Source: Cryptosporidium bovis | Lineage: Eukaryota; Apicomplexa; Conoidasida; Eucoccidiorida; Cryptosporidiidae | DNA length: 64,000 bases | Assembly (NCBI GenBank): GCA_009768925.2 | Contig: VHIT02000018.1 | Coordinates: 186,001 to 250,000 of the forward strand | Direction of reading: 5' to 3' | In this document: positions 60,922-64,000 of the stretch, one piece after another | How positions within the stretch are numbered: the first letter of the stretch is position 1 | Layout: each line of letters starts with the position of its first letter | Position numbers and translations under genes: made by a program | The notes under the pieces: generated by a model | Told to the model about the DNA's origin: nothing | Database searches by the model: none | The model's input: only the letters and a program-made list of their open reading frames with translations

Positions 60922-62152
60922 TTTAATGCTTGTTCAACTACTATTTTTGTTGCAGAAAAAAATTACTTATAGTCACTATATTGTATTTATTATGCAAATC
61001 TATACTATATACGTTTATAGCCACATAAAAATATATTTATGATCTCAGGCCTATTCTCTTTTTCTTTTCAATTCAATTTATTTACCACCAACATTATTTG
61101 TTACGGTACCGGGAATTATGTTAAATGAAAATAGCGCCGACATGATTTTTAATAGTCGGACACCAACGACTAGATGAATAAAAGTGGTTTAATAATGGTG
61201 CAAATAGTAATGAGGGCGGAGTATACGGGAAGTATCTTATTTTTCTACACAATAAATTAGAAAAAACACTACCACATATGGATAGACAACAGTGGTTCAA
61301 ATAGAAAAGGGAAAACAAACGTTCATGTTTATACACTTAGACGGTATTAGAGATGTATAAAAAAGACGATAAACAAGTGAAGAGCAAATATTGAATCTCA
61401 TGGATCAGAGGTGAAATATAAATAATAAACAGCAATGATGTCTTTGTCAGTCTCTATTCCCGTCCCTTTTTCGTATATATTTTTAGTATAACTTTTTTGT
61501 GGGAGTTCAACTTCTGGTAATACAGAATGAATGAAGCATAATTAAAACAGAAAGGTAATGAAATGGTGCATTTATCACATAAATTTCGCATGTGTGACTT
61601 TTCCGTTTGAATAAAAAAGGGATTTATTTCATAATTTAAAAATTGTATTCCATTTTGATCAAAATAAAATTTCTATACCGGTTAGAGACACATTTAGGCG
61701 GGTATTTCCTAAAAACTAATTTTAATGTAAATATTGACGCAAGGTGAATAAAATTGGGTCTTTAATAAGTTGAGTATCTAATCGATTGGTAGGTTTGAAT
61801 TAGGGGAGTACAAGGATTTGGGGTGAGCATAGCAAGAATAGGGTAGGTTATTTACAGAAAATAATGTCATTGGTTTGTTTTGTGCATGGAATTAATTTAT
61901 TGGAATATTTTTATGCTGCTTGAGGAATTTGAGAGGAAGACATAGAGTCAAGGTTTGGTTTTGAACTATTATTGAGCAGGTAGAAAGCGTCTTTCAGCAC
62001 CCAGGCGTATATATTAAATATACTTACTGGAAAAAGTAACCAGGCAGTGCGGAAGGTTGGTAGTCAAACGAAACAGGGCTTTAATTGCAATATTTATATC
62101 AAGTCGTAAATATTAAGGATAATATAGAAGTAGGCAAGTAACAGCAGTAGTA
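60922..62152. promoter_or_regulatory. Divergent promoter region, TyrRS / surface protein
   Basis: A 1,231-base spacer. It has a GCGCCGAC core near 61132-61139 with two competing 5-bp hairpins (CCGAC/GTCGG and AGTCG/CGACT, about 61135-61172). A TACCGGTTAG element lies at about 61676-61685 and TTAGGCGGGT near 61693-61702. A 71-codon frame 61121-61336 appears spurious. No gene is supported. Confidence 0.35.
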
Positions 62153-63004
62153 ATGGCGAAGATAATAAAATTGTTATTATTGTTTGCGGTGAATATGTTA
62201 TTGGTAAGTGGTGAAGTCAAAGAAGGGAATTATTGTTTGAGTTTTTACTACAAAAAGGACGAGGAAAAACATTTACCTTATGATAATAGGTATGAATTTT
62301 TAGCCTGTAAGGAACATGAAAGAAGAACATGCTGCAACAAAAATCATTCCGAAGCTATATCAAAGTTATTTGGAATACTTGGGACAAAAACGTCACTTTC
62401 AAGTGATTGCCATTATTACTATCAAAAATTAATTTGTTCTTATTGTGATGGTGAGGTTGGAAATGGTAATAAACTATCTCAGAGGTCACCAATAATATGT
62501 TCAGACTACTGTGAGTACTGGTATTCTTCATGTAAAACTGATTATTTTGATAATTCTCACAATTCGTATGTGTTTAATAACGAAGAAATACCATTTATCA
62601 GATTTAGCTTTGCTCCATGTTCAGATCATTCTGTTACCTGTTCACCTTTACACCTAATTACAGCAGATCCCGTTGAATTTTGTCAACTTAACGGTTTTGC
62701 AGTTAACTCAAATACCGTTCATTCAAATGAATATAACCACGAATGTTTTAATGGAGTAACGTCTGCCTCTTTTTTTGGACCTGGAACGAAAAAATCTTCA
62801 AAATATAAAAAAACCATTTATAAAACCAAAAGACACGCACCGAGGTCATTTATTGAAAACATTAAAAAAACCTATAGTGACTTTATCAAACACATTAACA
62901 TCCCAGTACCTGCTCTTGTTTTCATTACACTTATTATTGTATGGACAGCTAATCAGATAGTTGCATTAATTTTGAGATTTTATGATGATATTGCTACTAA
63001 TTAA
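62153..63004 (+). CDS. Cys-rich folate-receptor-like type I membrane protein
   Basis: A 283-residue protein with a clear signal peptide (MAKIIKLLLLFAVNMLLVSG). The Cys-rich ectodomain spans about 27-205 and has at least 15 cysteines. RRTCCNKNHSEAISKLFG lies near 57-74, a 'DCHYYYQKLICSYCDGEVG' block near 85-103, and CSDYCEYWYSSC near 117-128. The spacing resembles the folate receptor/riboflavin-binding (PF03024-like) domain: 'CC..NTS..aH', then a mid-domain C..C pair, then 'C...C......C'. One membrane segment lies near 251-273, with a short tail. Possible roles are ligand uptake or host/oocyst surface interaction, both unproven. The membrane anchor differs from GPI-linked vertebrate receptors. 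Confidence 0.72.
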   Translation: MAKIIKLLLLFAVNMLLVSGEVKEGNYCLSFYYKKDEEKHLPYDNRYEFLACKEHERRTCCNKNHSEAISKLFGILGTKTSLSSDCHYYYQKLICSYCDGEVGNGNKLSQRSPIICSDYCEYWYSSCKTDYFDNSHNSYVFNNEEIPFIRFSFAPCSDHSVTCSPLHLITADPVEFCQLNGFAVNSNTVHSNEYNHECFNGVTSASFFGPGTKKSSKYKKTIYKTKRHAPRSFIENIKKTYSDFIKHINIPVPALVFITLIIVWTANQIVALILRFYDDIATN

Positions 63005-63773
63005 TAATTTTAATTTGTTTACCTTTTGTTTCTCTTTTAATAGATAGCATCCGTGCTTCGAATACATTATTTGTTTATTTGCCATGAATAGTTAATGTTT
63101 TCGCCTTACTAAATCAAAATCTTACAAATTTGCCAGTTAACTAGACGTAAGTTCAAATTAAATGACTTATTTTCTACCACAATATATCTGGGCAAAGACA
63201 AGTAACTGTAGATTTACTGCATGTGCATGTAATAATGTGCATGCGTATAATGCAATAATATAAAAAGCACTCTAGTGAATACTATAAACAGAATCCTATT
63301 TTATTTGCGAGTTAAAAAATGGTCTATTGTTTTCTGCAGTTGTTAGTTATGAAAAAAGCGAGGAATTCTAAACTTTGTTTTGTACAAAAAAAAGTTTAAA
63401 CCAAGGAAAAACAATGCATTGTTGTCGCGAAAAGACAGTTATTTAGACTTCGATTATAATCGGAACTATATAAAAATTTCCAAGTGCTACAAAATTGGTG
63501 CCCTGTTTTATTTGCATGTCTGGCGGTAAATTACATGTTGTGGGCTCCACGCTTAAAATTACAGTGTGAATATAAATGAAGGCTAAATAGGGGGTAATTA
63601 ATTAACTTGTACATAAACCTAAATGATTATTATATATTATCTTAAGTTAAATGAATATACATGCTTATTAGACGTCTCCAATGACATCTAAACAAACTAT
63701 AAGTTTTTAAAATAAGACTTCTGAGATTGAACATACAAAGTTAATAAAGAAACAAGAGCTTAACCCACATAAA
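63005..63773. promoter_or_regulatory. Promoter region with GCATGC cluster
   Basis: A 769-base spacer. TGCATG at 63218, TGCATGT at 63224 and TGCATGC at 63238-63244 form a cluster. TGTCTGGCGGTAAA lies near 63517-63530, with another GCATG nearby. No gene was found. Confidence 0.4.
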
Positions 63774-64000
63774 ATGGTTGAGGTAGATATGAAAAGGGTT
63801 TCTTTGATAATAAAATCTTTAATTGAAGCAAGATATAATGATGTAAGGAAATATGATGACAAATTAGACTTGAGAGCACCACTATGTCCTTTGTTTGCAA
63901 TAAATAATGGCAAAGTTGGTGACAGGAGTAATGATAAATTCAACATATCAAAGGAGATAATAGCAACGAGAGAATTAGTTCCAAATTTACTGTGCGAGTT
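63774..64000 (+). CDS. Unknown protein, 3' part beyond window
   Basis: An ATG at 63774 opens a frame with no stop to the window end (75 codons visible). It begins MVEVDMKRVSLIIKSLIEAR and continues LDLRAPLCPLFAINNGKVGD. This looks like a genuine folded N-terminus, but I recognise no family. The same frame is open upstream to 63711 (coding-like NKTSEIEHTKL...), and a second in-frame ATG at 63681 is separated from it by one TAA at 63708-63710. The real start could therefore lie upstream through an unseen intron. No signal peptide is seen in the visible part. Confidence 0.6.
   Translation, partial: MVEVDMKRVSLIIKSLIEARYNDVRKYDDKLDLRAPLCPLFAINNGKVGDRSNDKFNISKEIIATRELVPNLLCE

Noticed and set aside
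63618-63626. AAACCTAAA, a possible telomerase RNA template for TTTAGG repeats
   Set aside because: The same 9-mer also occurs near 17430, and about one or two copies are expected by chance in this base composition; there is no flanking RNA structure.

Overview
The window is nuclear DNA of a compact, AT-rich eukaryotic genome. It most resembles the apicomplexan genus Cryptosporidium; the species cannot be settled from sequence alone. Most genes are single long exons, the few introns are short GT...AG introns, and intergenic DNA is T/A-rich with E2F-like (TTTSSCGC) and GCATGC boxes. The proteins are plainly eukaryotic and rich in Asn/Ser/Lys low-complexity insertions. I found no tRNA, rRNA, CRISPR, insertion sequence, phage or bacterial operon.

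Layout. 1-5.3 kb: a partial Ser/Asn/Arg-rich gene, then a divergent pair of predicted surface proteins. 5.3-7.4 kb: an unresolved gap. 7.4-17.1 kb: an OTU-type protease, an unknown charged protein, an RCC1 propeller, an F-box-like protein and a kinesin-1. 17.1-21.6 kb: three spliced genes not visible as single open frames (elongin C, SRP14, a Rag/Gtr1 GTPase). 22.3-30.7 kb: the Pol I factor RRN3, a METTL13-type double methyltransferase, SF3A2, and a three-exon fusion of a starch-binding module with a sucrose-phosphatase-like HAD enzyme. 31-39.4 kb: lineage-specific coiled-coil and acidic proteins plus a small chorein (VPS13 N-terminal)-like protein. 39.4-43.7 kb: an exostosin-type glycosyltransferase, a five-exon small membrane protein and a GT-A-like glycosyltransferase. 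43.8-53.6 kb: cohesin SCC3 and APC2, divergent from one shared promoter. 54.5-64 kb: an alveolate-type CCCH zinc-finger protein, Bax inhibitor-1, tyrosyl-tRNA synthetase, a folate-receptor-like surface protein and a gene cut by the window end.

The genes form no operon. Recurrent themes are chromosome cycle and nuclear function (SCC3, APC2, RRN3, SF3A2, RCC1), secretory/surface biology (SRP14, two glycosyltransferases, three surface proteins) and nutrient/carbohydrate handling (Rag GTPase, starch-binding phosphatase). Divergent pairs share promoters that often carry E2F-like boxes. Convergent pairs are packed so tightly that their 3' ends nearly touch or overlap. Gene models with introns (elongin C, SRP14, Rag, the CBM-HAD phosphatase, exostosin, the small membrane protein) were assembled by eye from splice consensus and family similarity; RNA evidence would settle them.
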